Assembly: GCA_001632425.1 (NCBI GenBank)
Contig: KV425575.1
Span: 305,462-369,461 of the forward strand
Source: Neolentinus lepideus HHB14362 ss-1
Taxonomy: Eukaryota; Basidiomycota; Agaricomycetes; Gloeophyllales; Gloeophyllaceae
Reading direction: 5' to 3'
Length of the DNA stretch: 64,000 nucleotides
Of the stretch, positions 12,474-24,164 are shown one piece after another. The translations under genes were made by a program, and so were the position numbers. Each line of letters opens with the position of its first letter. Position 1 is the first letter of the stretch. A model generated the notes under the pieces. That model did no database searches and was not told the origin of the DNA. It saw only the letters and a list, made by a program, of their open reading frames with translations.

Positions 12474-13465
12474 ATGACACTCGTCTTGTCTCTAAGAGAA
12501 CCCCTTCTGCAGTCTCCCTGTATCCGACATCGGTACCTGTTCAGCACGAGCACCACTAGACTGCTTGTTCATCGACCTATATCCGACCCAACGCTCATAC
12601 CCAAGTACGCGGACCCTTCACCCAGAGAATTTCGGTCGAACATTGTAGATCACCCGAGCCCATGCATCGTCACTGGCCTTTCCTCGAATTGGCCCGCTGA
12701 GAAGAAATGGAAGGGCATCCGAGATTTGCTTACGAGCGAGACGGCCGATATCGTGGTGCCTGTTGAGCTCGGGCCGAGAAACGTTGGCTACAACGTTCAG
12801 GGAGCTGGTGCGAGGCAATGGCAGCGGCTTGAGACACGATTTGGGCTGTTCGTCGAGCTGCTGGAAAGCCTGGAATGGGACGGCGCAGCGTACGTTTCTC
12901 AGCTCAACATCGACGAGGTGCGTATGACCCCCGCTTGCGCTACCGGTCCCTCGCTGTGACAAGAGGCGTGGTTCTCTCACCATCGTCGAGCAGATCGCAC
13001 CCCTCAAAGCTGCCGTCCGCCTGCCGCTCCCACACGCGCCAGACCTAGCAGCCCCGCCAAATTTGTGGATCGGCACTGCAGACACGTACACACCGGTACG
13101 CTCGTCCCTAACACGCTATCTTTAGACGAGCTTAGCACTTTTTCCTGTCACCATCACAGATTCACCGCGATATCCTCGGCCATAACCTTCTCTTCCAGTT
13201 GCTTGGCACGAAGGCTGTCCGCGTCTTCCCCCCTTCCGATAAACAATGCCTCTACGTCTCCGAGGAGCCTTTCTTACGAAACACCTCTCTTATTCCATTC
13301 GATCACGCGTTCGACGAGACCAGGTGGCCTCGATTCTACGAGGGTGTGAAGACATGGTACGAGGGGACGATCGGTCCTGGACACGCGGTGTTTATACCGA
13401 AGGGATGGTACCATTCAGTAAGGGCGCTCGAAGAGAGCATCAGTGTCAATTCATGGTTCCTGTGA
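12474..13465 (+). CDS. Cupin/JmjC-type Fe(II)/2-oxoglutarate-dependent oxygenase
   Basis: Three exons (12474-12917, 12994-13095, 13160-13465) with GT-AG introns give 283 residues. The early region has PCIVTGLSSNWPAEKKW, the usual entry to a cupin_8/JmjC fold. The core has WIGTADTYTPIHRDILGHNLLFQLLGTKAV with the metal-binding H-x-D (HRD). The distal histidine is in GHAVFIPKGWYHSVRAL, and the protein ends SVNSWFL, which is typical of this family. By family it should hydroxylate a protein, or modify RNA in the way of JMJD5, JMJD7 or TYW5 relatives. The substrate cannot be read from sequence. The N-terminus (MTLVLSLREPLLQ, then STSTTRLL) may be a mitochondrial presequence. An upstream in-frame ATG at 12351 is less likely as the start. 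Confidence 0.85.
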
Positions 13466-14068
13466 AGTCGCACACGGCTGATTGTGTATCACAAGACCTA
13501 TTTTTGTGGTGCAGAGCAGATTTCATTGCTGGAGCGCCTTGCCTGAACTGGCTGGATGTGTATTTCGGTCTACCATGCGCAGCCCGGGGTGTGTTTCGCG
13601 GTCTGATAACCATTAAGCTACTGAATCATGTATTGCGTCGATTTGGCGAGAGCACTAATTGAAGATGATGTCACATGTGTGGGTGCGTACATACGCCTGA
13701 ATAACGGATACTCCGCTTTCTTTGTTTCGGGCAAGAGGCTGGAGGACTTCTCACCAAGACATGAAATGGGCGGTACGGTTACCCGGAAAGCTGTAAATGT
13801 ATTGGTGGGCTGCGCAATGCTTCTGAGACGCAGCGAAAGTGGCATCCGGAGACTTGGCAATGCCTAGAAAGGCTCCGGAACTGCCGGAAAAGGTCTTTTC
13901 GGCAAATAGCGGCCCCGCACGGTCCCATCTTTTCCGGATCTCGGCCCCTTGGCTTGAGCGCGGCAGCCAGCTATATTGATCTGCATCATGTTAACGAGGC
14001 TGCGTAACTTTTCTCTCTTCCACACTGCTTTACGACCATACTTTACGACGAGGAAGATTTGACGATCA
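13466..14068. other. Intergenic region upstream of the PIN-like transporter
   Basis: Holds the 3' UTR of the cupin gene and the promoter of the transporter. There is a GC-rich stretch with repeated TTTTCCGG and GGAAAAGG strings near 13870-13940. I see no gene. Confidence 0.4.
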
Positions 14069-16042
14069 ATGATGGGCCCACTCGACACACCTATACTACC
14101 GCTGTTGAAGGTAGTGTTCGAGGTGAGCTTATTGCCATTCACAAACCGCTGACGCTAACAGATGGGAATCTCCCGCGCAGTCAATCTTGGAGGTGTTTAT
14201 CCTGTGTCTGGCAGGATATATTCTCGCGAGACGAGGTATCCTTGACAAAAAGACTCAAAAAGTCAGTGTCTTCGCTCTCATCTACTGCATGTATCAGAGT
14301 AATGACAGAGGGTCATTACTCTGAACGCACCACCAGCAATTGAACCGCGTGAATGTTTCGCTATTTACACCGTCGCTGTTGTTTTCGAAAGTAGCTTTCT
14401 TCTTATCTCCCGGTGAGTGCGCATACTCTTGCCGTGGTACATGTAGTTGAGGACGTCTTATAGCCAAGCTAAGGGAGCTATGGATCATACCCATATTCTT
14501 CACCATCACCACTGTGGCGTCCATGATTGTTGCCTACGTCCTCGCGACGGTATTCAGGCTTAGGCGCTCGCAACGAAGCTTCGCCATCGCTGCAGCCATG
14601 TTCATGAACTCCAACTCCCTCCCGATTGCGTTGATGCAGAGCCTGGTCATCACGGTTCCCGGGTTGAAGTGGGGGGCGGATGATAATAACGACGCTATGG
14701 TCGGGAGGGCTCTGACGTATCTCGTATTGCACAGTACCATGGGCATGGTGGTGAGTTCTGATCGGGTCTTGACCTGATATCCGCATTGAAGCCACGCTGT
14801 GATCTAGCTGCGCTGGAGCTACGGTGTCCGGCTCCTCGCTCAGGCAGATACCGAGCCTGTTGAACTGCGCGAGACGAATGAATCGTCGCCCCTGCTCGAA
14901 GCCGACGAATCGGGCTTCTCTCCCTCTGCGGAAGCGCAGCTGATTCATCGCCACCAGTACGAAGATCGCGGCCCGAGCGCTTCGTCGTCGACACAGGTCA
15001 GCGGCAAATCGACCCCCGAGATCATCGTCACGCGCACGAAGGACCATCTCAATCCGAACCTCGACGCGCAGCCTTCCGCCTTCTATTCATCGGTGAACAG
15101 CAAAGACCGCGCGGGGGACGACGCCGAATACGAAGACAGCACCGATGACGACGACGACTCGGACGAGCTGCTCATCGGGCGGCCCATCACCGAGCCGACC
15201 ACGTCCGAGTTCCAATCTCGCATTCGCCGGACAAAGACGAGGATCGCGAAGGGGTGGGCCTCGTTCAACGAGTTTATGACAATCCCGCTGTGGGCGGCGC
15301 TCGCCAGTATAATCGTCGCGTTGATCCAGCCGCTGCAGCACACGCTCGACCAGCACCTCGTGCCGGTGAAGGGCGCGCTGAGCGCGGCGGGGAGCTGCTC
15401 GATCCCGATCACGCTGGTCGTGCTGGGCGCGTACTTTTACACGCCGCCGGACGCGGAGGGGGAGGCGGGCAAGCGGAAGCTGCCTACGCACCGGGATGCG
15501 GCGTCGCTGCGGACTGTGCCGTCACAGGTGTCGATCGCGGGGCACATGCGGAATATCTTCAAACGCGGGCAGGGCGTGAATGTGGTGGGCGAGGCAGAGC
15601 AGCGGCCGGGGGAAAGTCGGACGGTGTTTGTGAGCGTACTGGCGCGGATGATTGTGACGCCGTTGCTGCTGCTGCCGCTGATGGCGCTGTCGGCCAAGTT
15701 TGACTGGCAGCGGGTGTTGGAAGAGTGAGCGTTATTTTTTGTGCTTCTGTGAGGTGGTTTTGCTGATTGAGATGCACGTTATAGTCCGGTGTTTGTGGTG
15801 TCGAATGTGCTTTTGATTTCATCGCCGCCTGCGTTGACGTTGGCTCAGGTACGTTTTGGGACGGTTTGGGGGTGTTGGCGCTTGTTGATTGTTGGTTCTG
15901 TTTTGTGCAGATCACGCAAGCGGCGTCGGGGGATGCGTTTGAGCGGTTGATTAGCCGCACGATTTTTTGGGCGTACTGCGTGGTGACGCCGCCGTCGACG
16001 ATCATCTTTGTGGTGGTCGGGCTGCTGTTATCGAAGCTATGA
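14069..16042 (+). CDS. Auxin efflux carrier family (PIN-like) membrane transporter
   Basis: Seven exons (14069-14122, 14181-14261, 14337-14412, 14464-14750, 14808-15724, 15785-15848, 15911-16042) join in frame to 536 residues. N-terminal membrane helices include SILEVFILCLAGYILARRG, VNVSLFTPSLLFSKVAF and IIPIFFTITTVASMIVAYV. The signature FAIAAAMFMNSNSLPIALMQ is followed by a long hydrophilic acidic loop with TDDDDDSDELL. C-terminal helices follow (IPLWAALASIIVALIQPLQ, CSIPITLVVLGAYF, VLARMIVTPLLLLPLMAL, NVLLISSPPALTLAQITQA). This two-bundle plan with a long central loop is typical of fungal AEC proteins, placed in the ER or plasma membrane. The transported substrate is unknown in fungi. The 5' start ATG is doubled (MMGPLDTP). 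Confidence 0.93.
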
Positions 16043-16471
16043 TTGTTGGGTGACCAATGTTTGGCTTTGCAAAGCGTTTTGTCTAGAGTTGGTGTTGTGC
16101 GCACACATTGTATTTGATTGTTCATCTCGGTTTGAGTCTTTCGTGTATTTTAGGGTGTTTTGGTCTGTAATGAATACGGATCTACGTACGCGATCGAGCG
16201 ACCTGGTTGCTGTGCATACGCCCGAAATGGAACACACCTCGAGAACCTTCGCCACCCTTCCTGGTCCTCCCCAGCGCGTCCAGAACTGCGCAAGCGCTAC
16301 ATCGCCCTGAGTAATAATGCGCTGACGAGCTCGACGTGGACCAATTAGACATCCTCGGGCCACTTTTGGTTGTGTATAAGAACGCAATGTGCATGTAGAA
16401 TATTATTATTATTGCACCAGTCGAGTGCTTTCATCGCAAGTCCTCTTTCTACTATTCGAGCACTGCCATAT
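16043..16471. other. Intergenic region
   Basis: Contains a short (ATT)n run near 16400. I see nothing else beyond the expected 3' UTR and promoter. Confidence 0.4.
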
Positions 16472-16929
16472 ATGCAGACATCGATGTCTGGCCCCGTTGC
16501 TATGTCGCAGGAGAAGTACATCCCGGTGCACCGGCGGAAGCCGTCCTCGTCCTCGTCATCATCATCATCCCCATCGTCTTCGAATTCATCAATATCATCA
16601 TCTGGTAGTGTATACCCCACATCTAATATTAATGATCGTAAGTCTCCCCGCCCTACATACATAAATGCGGTTTTAAATGTGTGTGTGCGACAGGTATACC
16701 ACCCCTCGTACAGTATACCCCCGCGGAGCTGCTCGCGCTCGCGGCGTCGCCCCTGTCGCGGTTGGTGCCCGAGACGCTGGTGGATGCTCCGCCTGAGATG
16801 GTTGGAGGCAAGTCGGCCGGGAAGTGGGGTGGGAGGAGACGCGCTGTAGTGGGGAGGCGGAGGAAGCTGGCGTGGGCGGTGCCTGTCGTGAAGGAGGGGG
16901 ATGGGGTCAGCTGGAGGAGGAGTCGGTAG
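16472..16929 (+). CDS. Small serine-rich hypothetical protein
   Basis: Two exons (16472-16637 and 16694-16929, GT-AG) join in frame to 133 residues. The protein starts MQTSMSGPVAMSQEKYIPVHRRKP, and in-frame Met codons at 16484 and 16499 are also possible starts. A polyserine run follows (about residues 25-45). The second exon reads IPPLVQYTPAELLALAASPLSRLVPETL and ends in a basic tail (WGGRRRAVVGRRRKLAW). The conserved-looking YTPAELLALAxSPL segment suggests a short linear motif or helix, perhaps an eIF4E-like binding motif, but that is inference. No catalytic domain is visible. The clean intron and consistent codon use support a real gene. Confidence 0.6.
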
Positions 16930-18143
16930 CTGGAGGAGTCGTTGTTAGCTGGAGGGGTTGCCGTTAGCTGGAGGTGGAGCCTAGATTGTATGAATACATC
17001 GACCACACGGGTGTGGAAGTGAATGTAATGACGCAGAAGCTATCGGAGAACGGAGGTCGAGAAACACCCTACAGAGAGCAAAGTGCAAAATAAAGAGGTC
17101 ACCATGCTCGAAGCATGCTTCTTCTACTGGAGGGCAACTGACGATGGAGATGTGCTGGGTGACCGATGGCACCGTGAATCCTCATCCAGTGGTGAACTGT
17201 GCTTGCGAAAAGTAAATATGGAACATCGACTTACTATGAAGCAGATCTGGGCAAAACAGCACCCTGCTGCAGAGGGAATTATGCTGGATACTGATAACTA
17301 TCTGCACGCCTCGTATGCGAACGAGTTGTAAGAAAGGACGACACTGAGTTTGCACAGAGAGAAATTTGGATGGATGGCTTGATCAGAGTGGGGCTCTGTG
17401 GCAAAAGATGAGCCCAAGACCAGCCTGTTTAGGAGCTCACGGCCGTGGCTTTACTCTGGCTCATTGTTGGTTTTAGTACCCGTTGCATCCTTGCAATATT
17501 ACAGTGTAGCCGCATAAGCTGTATTTTCGAATTTGGATCGGCAAACGTTGGCTGATGCTCGAGAGCAAGAGAGCAAGTCACGTTGATATTGCGGAAATCA
17601 GACCAGTGGCTTCGGAATTTTCGGGATTTCGCAAACATGCATAGATCGCCTGATATTTCACAACAAGTCTTCTTGAATTCCAGGCTCAGGCAATAGCTAG
17701 CGCAGTGCAGCAGCAGTCAGAGAAAAGGACGAGCGAGACGAGACCCGAAGAAGTTTAAACTTGGTGCGACCACTTTGCCACGTGCCGCCTTACTCAACAG
17801 CCACTTCCGTCCCCGAGCGCCGTTCTCGCTCCCAACACATCCTGACGTTGTGCTCGACTGAGACGAAGACAAAACCACATAGGAGGTGAGCACGCAGTGA
17901 CAGGACAAGCACGCGGCGGTCGAAGGGTTGTGCCGGAGAGCAGGCAGAGTCCGAGCGGTTCTGAGCGGCGACGATATCGGAATCTGGAGTTTTCAGTCGG
18001 AGAGCTCTCAGCCCGTTCGGCAGGCCTGTCCTCTTGTCATCTTAGTCTCTGTTGTGTTCAAGCAGTTCTAACACTATGTTTTGCTATCGTGTTCGCAGTT
18101 TCGAGTCGTTGCCCGCAGGCACAGCAAGGCCGACGTCTCCGTC
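16930..18143. other. Intergenic region and 5' leader of the Zn2Cys6 gene
   Basis: About 1.2 kb without a supported gene. A polypyrimidine stretch with TTCGCAG just before 18100 could be the acceptor of a 5' UTR intron of the downstream gene. No repeat was recognised. Confidence 0.4.
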
Positions 18144-19193
18144 ATGCCTGACGAACAATCGCCCTCGCCTACCCAGGCGTCAACCAGCCAGGATCAGCAA
18201 CAGCAGTCTCCCCCACCTCCGCCTGTGATTCCGTATGGCATGCCTTATCCCCCGCCGCCAGGTTACCCGGCTCCGTACTACTTTCCACCACCTGATGGCA
18301 CACACGATCCCAACGCTCCCCCAGCTCCATTCATGCTACAGTTTGCCCCGCCCCCGCCCGGCTATGTGTATGCACTTCCACCAGGTGATTGTTATATTCT
18401 GTTCTCTTGGATGCTCTCTGATACATTGGCAGGTTACTATCCGCCACCCCCAATGGGGATGCCCATGCCACCTGTGATCACGAAACCGAAACGGAAGCAG
18501 GTTAAAATGGCTGTAAGTCTTCATGGCCTCGTTACGTTTCACCCATCGCTTATTGATTCTTTATTCTACAGTGCACAAATTGTGCTGCGGCATGTAAACG
18601 CTGCGACGAAAATCGACCGTGTGATCGGTGCCAGAAATACGGTATAACAGATACGTGCGTGGACGGTGTGCGTAAAGAGCGGAAGAAGGGAGTTAAGCGT
18701 GGCCCGTACAAACGAAAGAGGAAGCCTGAGGTCGATTCCGCCATGGGTACGTGCTTCAAATATCTTGTCTTTGATTACCGACGCTGATGCATTATTATTA
18801 ATTGACGCAGACTCTGGTTCCGCTCCGCCCCCAATTGCGCCAGGCTACCCTCCATCGGGTGAAGGCTTCTATCCAGTCTACTACGCACCGCCGCCAGGGT
18901 ACGCCCCTCCTCCCGAGGGGGCCGAAGGGGGTCCTCCTGTCGCGATGCCCCCGTATGGTTACGCATACCCGCCGCCGGCCCCGCCTACTGTTGAGCCAGC
19001 GCAGACGCAGACAGAGGATAAGCCTCCAGAGCAGGAGAAGAGCAAGGAGAAGAGTGAGAAGAGGAGGAAGAAGAAACGAAAGGTGGAGCAGGACAAGGAC
19101 AAGGGACAGGAGGCGAAGGAGGCGGGAAGCGCAAAGCCTCCTTCTGCTGGCGCATCACTTGTGGTTCCCCCACCTATTATTGCTGTGGGTTAG
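18144..19193 (+). CDS. Zn2Cys6 fungal-type transcriptional regulator with proline-rich arms
   Basis: Four exons (18144-18384, 18433-18512, 18572-18746, 18811-19193) join to 292 residues. The third exon encodes a canonical binuclear zinc cluster with spacing C-x2-C-x6-C-x5-C-x2-C-x8-C (CTNCAAACKRCDENRPC, then DRC and TC). It is followed by a basic linker, RKERKKGVKRGPYKRKRKP, which probably serves as nuclear localisation signal and DNA backbone contact. The cluster is unusual in lying in the middle, between two Pro/Tyr/Gly-rich arms (PYGMPYPPPPGYPAPYYFPPP and YYAPPPGYAPPPEG), with a Lys/Glu-rich tail (EKSEKRRKKKRKVEQDKDK). No fungal-TF regulatory (MHR) domain is present. It probably acts as a small nuclear DNA-binding regulator. 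Its targets are unknown. Confidence 0.9.
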
Positions 19194-19539
19194 TCGCGGA
19201 CATGTATATGGTTGACCATGGTCGTTTGTTCATAGTTGTGGTTGTTACTCCATCCTGTTTTGAGCACATGCCTGTGGAGTCTCTTTATATATGTAATGCT
19301 GATTTGATTCTAGTCGTGTCTGATGTAGGCTTCACAGCCCTGCACTCAGGTTGTAAATTGTAAGCCCACGATTGTGGCATGCGCGAAAGTGTGGCGCCAT
19401 CCACGTGATACTACTATGCTCTATTTGCATCTAGTGGCACCAACCCGCCGGGACAAATTTGGTCTCGACGCTGCTCTTGTAGCTAGTGGTTTCTTTGCTC
19501 ATTTTCCTTCACTTGCTTATTCCCCTCTTACGACTGAGC
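19194..19539. other. Intergenic region upstream of MAM33
   Basis: Same-strand spacer holding the terminator region of the zinc-cluster gene and the MAM33 promoter. A CACGTG box occurs near 19402. Nothing else is seen. Confidence 0.4.
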
Positions 19540-20519
19540 ATGTCTGCCTTCCGTTCTATCCGTCAAGTCGTCGCCACCTCTTCGCGCGTGTCCGCGCGCA
19601 CTGCCGTCGCGTCTTCATGCCGGAGCAGACTGCTCTTGACCGCTGCGACGCGTCTAGCGGCCCCAAGTACAAGAGCGTTCTCAGTCAGCGCACGCTCATT
19701 AGGCGAAGCTGCGTCAGATGTTGCTCTGTCGCAGAAGCTCCAGGAGGAGCTGAAGTATGAGCAGGAAGTCGCAGCGCAGGAGGAGCCGGAGTTCTTGACT
19801 ACGTTCAAGAGCCAGAATATTTGGCAGGTGCGCAGATAGGTTTGTCGTGCGGCTTTTGAACATGGCTCACTGGTGAATGGCAGATTGAGGATGTTGCAGG
19901 AAATGATGAGGTGACGCTGACACGCAAGTTCGGTAACGAGACGTACGTACTCCGCTTCTTTCCGCATACGTTTCTCCTAACATTTATGCTTCACTAGCAT
20001 CCGCCTCGTATTCTCCATCGCAGACATTCAGTCACCGCAAGAGAACGAGTTCGATGAGCAGGAGGAAGAGGGCGAGAGCGAGGACAGCGAGGACGCCGCT
20101 GTCAACTCATACCCGCTTCGCTGCTCCTTCTCCATCACCAAGTCTGCTGGCCCCGGCGCGCTCAACATTGATGCCATGTGCCAGGATGGCACGTTCATCG
20201 TCGACAACCTGTCCTTCTACTCTGACACAAAGATCGGCACGGAGCTCACTGCAGAGATGGACTGGAAGCGTCGTGGGTTGTACATCGGTCCCCAGTTCGA
20301 GACGCTCGATGTTGCGGTCCAGGAGGCGTTTGAGCAGTTCTTGCAGGAGCGTGGGATTAATGAGAACTTAGCGTTGTTCATTCCTGAGTATGCGGAGCAC
20401 AAGGAGCAGAAGGTGCGTTGCCTGTCCATGCGTTGGGTCTTCCAAATTACTGATACGAATGATCTACGTAGGAATATGTCAAGTGGCTCGAGAATGTCAA
20501 GTCATTCGTTGAGCTCTAA
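19540..20519 (+). CDS. MAM33: Mitochondrial acidic matrix protein, MAM33/p32 (C1QBP) family
   Basis: Four exons (19540-19827, 19884-19942, 19998-20412, 20472-20519) join to 269 residues. The first about 55 residues are rich in Arg, Ser and Ala and lack acidic residues (MSAFRSIRQVVATSSRVSAR), a mitochondrial presequence. The mature part has EDVAGNDEVTLTRKFGNETIRLVFSI, an acidic loop (EQEEEGESEDSEDAA), and the family's C-terminal signature YIGPQFETLDVAVQEAFEQFLQERGI, ending KEYVKWLENVKSFVEL. p32 proteins form doughnut trimers in the matrix and support mitochondrial translation and ribosome assembly. Length and domain order are normal. Confidence 0.93.
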
Positions 20520-21968
20520 GCTACTGTCCTGTCCCTTTTGCTATAATTGCTAGACAAAAGTACTCTTTCTATTACCACGCAATCTCGCTATTGCTTGTAC
20601 TATATGCATTATTTTGTCAAGTTAATCGCTGCATCACCTCTCAATGCCTTTTGCTTGGAATGCCAAAGTGGTGGGTCCATATCAAGTCTCAACCACCACG
20701 CATCCACTGCGAATATCTCCGTACCGTGGCGAGAATCCTTGGCGAGTGCAATAATTTTCTACGGAAGGGATGTGCTATCCATTTGTACAGGGCAAGAAGC
20801 TGATGTTTCCCTACTAAGTGTCGTGCAACGAGCACGCCAAGAGTAGAGCGCCACTAATTTGCATGATCCTGTTTCAGTATGAATAGATCATGGTCAAGTC
20901 AGGTATCTCGAAAGATCCGGAGAGTCCAAAGGTTATGCAGATCTCCAAGATCCATGAAGATGAACGCAGCAACAAATTGCAAAGGCTAACTTCGTTTGTC
21001 TCCGATCTCCTTCGTCAAACGCCGGTGGGGACACTCGACACAACATATAACCCGCGCATCGAGGGCCGCCCATCCTGAAAGCACGTCTGCAACCCGAGGA
21101 TATGGTGGATCCGAGCTACAGTCTACATCACCATTGCTCACATATTACAGCGTGTGGTCGTGCCCATTGCTAACTCGTTACTGGGTGGGACGCCTTTTCC
21201 CGTTTTCAGACTGGCAGTGAGCTGTAAGGTAACGTACGCCAACAGTCCTTTGCACCTAGCGCGTGAGGCGGCGCGGAGGAAGGCATAATGAGATCGAAGC
21301 GCTTTTCCAAACAATAGGTCTTCAAACATCTGGAGGGGCATGGAGCAAGACGGAAGAGTCGTTCACTCTTGAGAGCTTCAATCGTGAATGAGGCGAGTGA
21401 TGCTGCAAATGGGTAATACAAACTTAAGGCATGTTGACTCATTATATAGATTCGATGGGCGTCTTCGAATGAATGCGCCCATAACATGAGGCGCATATTG
21501 GAATTCGGGAGATTGAATCGAGCTCCCAATGCTCGCGGAATACGGCCAAGTTCCGTGACAATATCAATTCTCCAGGCTTTACCCTCCTTGCGAGACATCT
21601 TTCCAGTAGATCTTAGGGTGTGGAGTATGGTACAGTCTGAGCAATATTAATGCTTGAAACAATGCAGAACTGGAGCAATCAGACCGTGGCCCGCTCGTGA
21701 TGGCAAGCTCAGGGCTCTATACGGGCGGCCTGAAGTCTGGGGGGAAAGGTGCCAAGAGAGCAGTACTAGTAGGAACTGCGGCGGCGTCTTCTTTGGAAAC
21801 AGCCGCTAGGCATATTTTCAGAGGTATGAGACAATGCGAGGCAAATGACAATCACTGCAACGTTGGAATCGCATGATTGTATATGCCTCAAAACAAATTA
21901 TATCTTATAATGACAGACCTCGTTCCTAGTGCAATGTCCACCTTCATTCTCCCATAAATTCGTACACT
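20520..21968. other. Intergenic region between MAM33 and the Sds23-like gene
   Basis: Both neighbours end here (convergent), so no promoter is expected. About 1.4 kb has only short unsupported frames. A minus-strand open frame at 21206-21598 matches no family I know. No repeat structure was recognised. Confidence 0.4.
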
Positions 21969-23895
21969 TCACTTCTTCTCCGTGCCTGGCTGAGGCACCC
22001 TGTCCGCCCACATAAACGACCCATCAAGACTCGTGTGCCCAGTCCTTGGGCTACTCACGCTCGTTCTACTGCCCGACCTGGACCTGGAATATACATCACT
22101 CCCAGATATGGACGAACGCGACGAGCGTGACGAGGAGGCAGAAGACGCGCGGCGGTGTCGTTGCATCCGCGTAGGGTCAACGTCGGGGATGTTGGCGATA
22201 CGTGCAAAGAGAGATAGGACTGGGAGACAAGTACTACGGTTAGTGGACTCCAGGCGCGTGATAGGACGGAAAGGTGCGTACTGTCGACAATGGAGACGAT
22301 GCCGCAGATATGGCTGCTTGGTCTGCTTGTGGTGGGCGATGTTGGACGAGAAGAACCGGATGTTATGAACAATCGGTGCGAATTTGCTGTATCGACAACC
22401 AAGGTCAATTTCCACTCTGTAGTGCAGTATGGTGGCGACAAGGACTCACTAGCAAGAAGCTTTTCGACAGCATATGACAGAGGACTATGAGGTGATGCAG
22501 AATATACTATAGTCAGAGGTCAGAAACAGTATGGAACAGAGTGAGAAGTTTACTGACCGGGATATCTCTCGTTCCCGTCAGTAGCTCCATAGGGTTCCTG
22601 TTCAACTCTTCAGTATCAGTGTATAGTTTGCAGTACTTTGGGAGACGAGTCACCTTGATGAGATTAATCATTTGGTGAAGAGGAGCGGACAATATCATCT
22701 GTGGATTCTTTGCTGGTACCACAATCTACAAACATATCAGCGATCAAGAGCTGCCTCAGAGTTCCAATAGTCAAACCTTGCCAATATCCGTGACACTGAT
22801 GGCGCTATGCAAGGAGCCTCCTTCTTCCTCGACAACGGCAATACTACTGACGCCTTGCTCGCTCATCAAGCGCATAGCATCGAGAACAGAAGCTGTGGAC
22901 GTCGTTGCCACAACGGAGGTGAAGAGGTTAATAGACGGAAGGGAGTGTGCATTTAGGGGATTCGAAATGAAGTTGAGGAATGAGGGCGTTTGTTGTGCGT
23001 ATTTGAAGAACCATGATATCAAGTTTCGGTCTGAGACGAAACCCAAAAAATCTGTTGATGGGGGCTCGACAGAGATGAGAACTGATGAATGAAGTATTGG
23101 TTAGCTCAGAAAAGAAACACGACACAGCTACTACCTCTGTGCGTCCCTCTGCAAAACACTCCCAGCAGGGAAACGATCGTGGCATCATGCGAAAGTATCT
23201 CAAGGTCATTCTTTTCCGAAAGATCTGGGGACTCGTCAGGTCATCAAGGAATGTGGACCTGAGAAACCCGCTACGTACTGCTCACAAGATGAACTGGTAC
23301 ATCTGGTCCTGACTTGGCTGCCTCCACGATTTGTTCAACCCTAGGGTTGTCACGCAGATAGTCCGGATGGAAAGTATGCCGGGTGGCAGCCAGTGTCAAG
23401 AAAGCGTTTACATCTGCAAACTGCATAACTACATATTTAACACGGCTTGCTACGAACGAGGAACAACTTGACCCACGTCAAACAAGCCAATGTACGGCGA
23501 TTTCGGAGAAGAACTGTCTGTTGGTGCTCGTACAGCTAGGCATGTTAGGTCCTTGGATAGCAACAGCTATGCGCAGCAGATATTGATTCGGCCAAACTTG
23601 CTGGATACTGTGGGCCATACAGACTCACCTCACATGCATCTTCAACTGTAGTGTCCGCATCTACGGCCGCTACGGGCGAGTCGATTAGGTCTAATAGATG
23701 CAGTAACATGGATTGTGAGTACCTCTCCAGCTAGATATCATAAAATGCAATCATACCTTTCGCCAATACATTCTGCCATGCTTTCGTCCACTCCTCCGAT
23801 TCCGCTGTCGAAGCTATCACTGTAGGTATAGGCGAAGGTGATCTCACTGCAACACTCCTCGCGCTAGAGATCGAGTGCCGCTTGTTCTGAGCCAT
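21969..23895 (-). CDS. SDS23: CBS-domain protein, Sds23-like
   Basis: Four CBS motifs as in the Sds23/Moc1 family, AMPK-gamma-like regulators of cell-cycle and stress signalling that restrain PP2A-type phosphatase. The start ATG (23895-23893) opens MAQNKRHSISSARS. Exons follow with EEWTKAWQNVLAK, SMLLHLLDLIDSPVAAVDADTTVEDACE, LLSKDLTCLAVRAP, FADVNAFLTLAATRHTFHPD, LSEKNDLEILSHDATIVSLL with GVFCRGTHR, and ASVLDAMRLMSEQGVSSIAVV with ISVTDIGK. The last CBS has HRLFIT and HICGIVSIVD. The C-terminal tail (about residues 400 on) is a Ser/Arg low-complexity region, HRRASSASSSRSSRSS, with many potential kinase sites. It ends PQPGTEKK. It is divergent from the VPS3 N-terminal half with about 269 bp between starts. 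Intron borders in the middle are approximate. Confidence 0.85.
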
Positions 23896-24164
23896 CAGTA
23901 AGCTCAAAGACGCAAGCGAGTGACAGGAAGGACGGCGGACATGAGCGACCTACAACCAGCCTTAACGGGTTCTTTTGCGAACCTGGGCGCTGGATTGACG
24001 TATATATCAAAGGGGGAATGGACGGAGCTGTATCGGAGCGCGCGTCCAGGACGCGTCCATAGAAGCTTCACCGTGACGATCATCATAGTACAAGCTATTG
24101 TCTGTCCTATTGCCTTTGTCTCTACGCCGTCAAAGTCAAGCGACGTATTACTATCTGACTATTT

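Noticed and set aside
21206..21598. 130-codon minus-strand open frame
   Set aside because: No recognisable motif, no introns, and it lies in the convergent spacer between two genes. Most likely chance.
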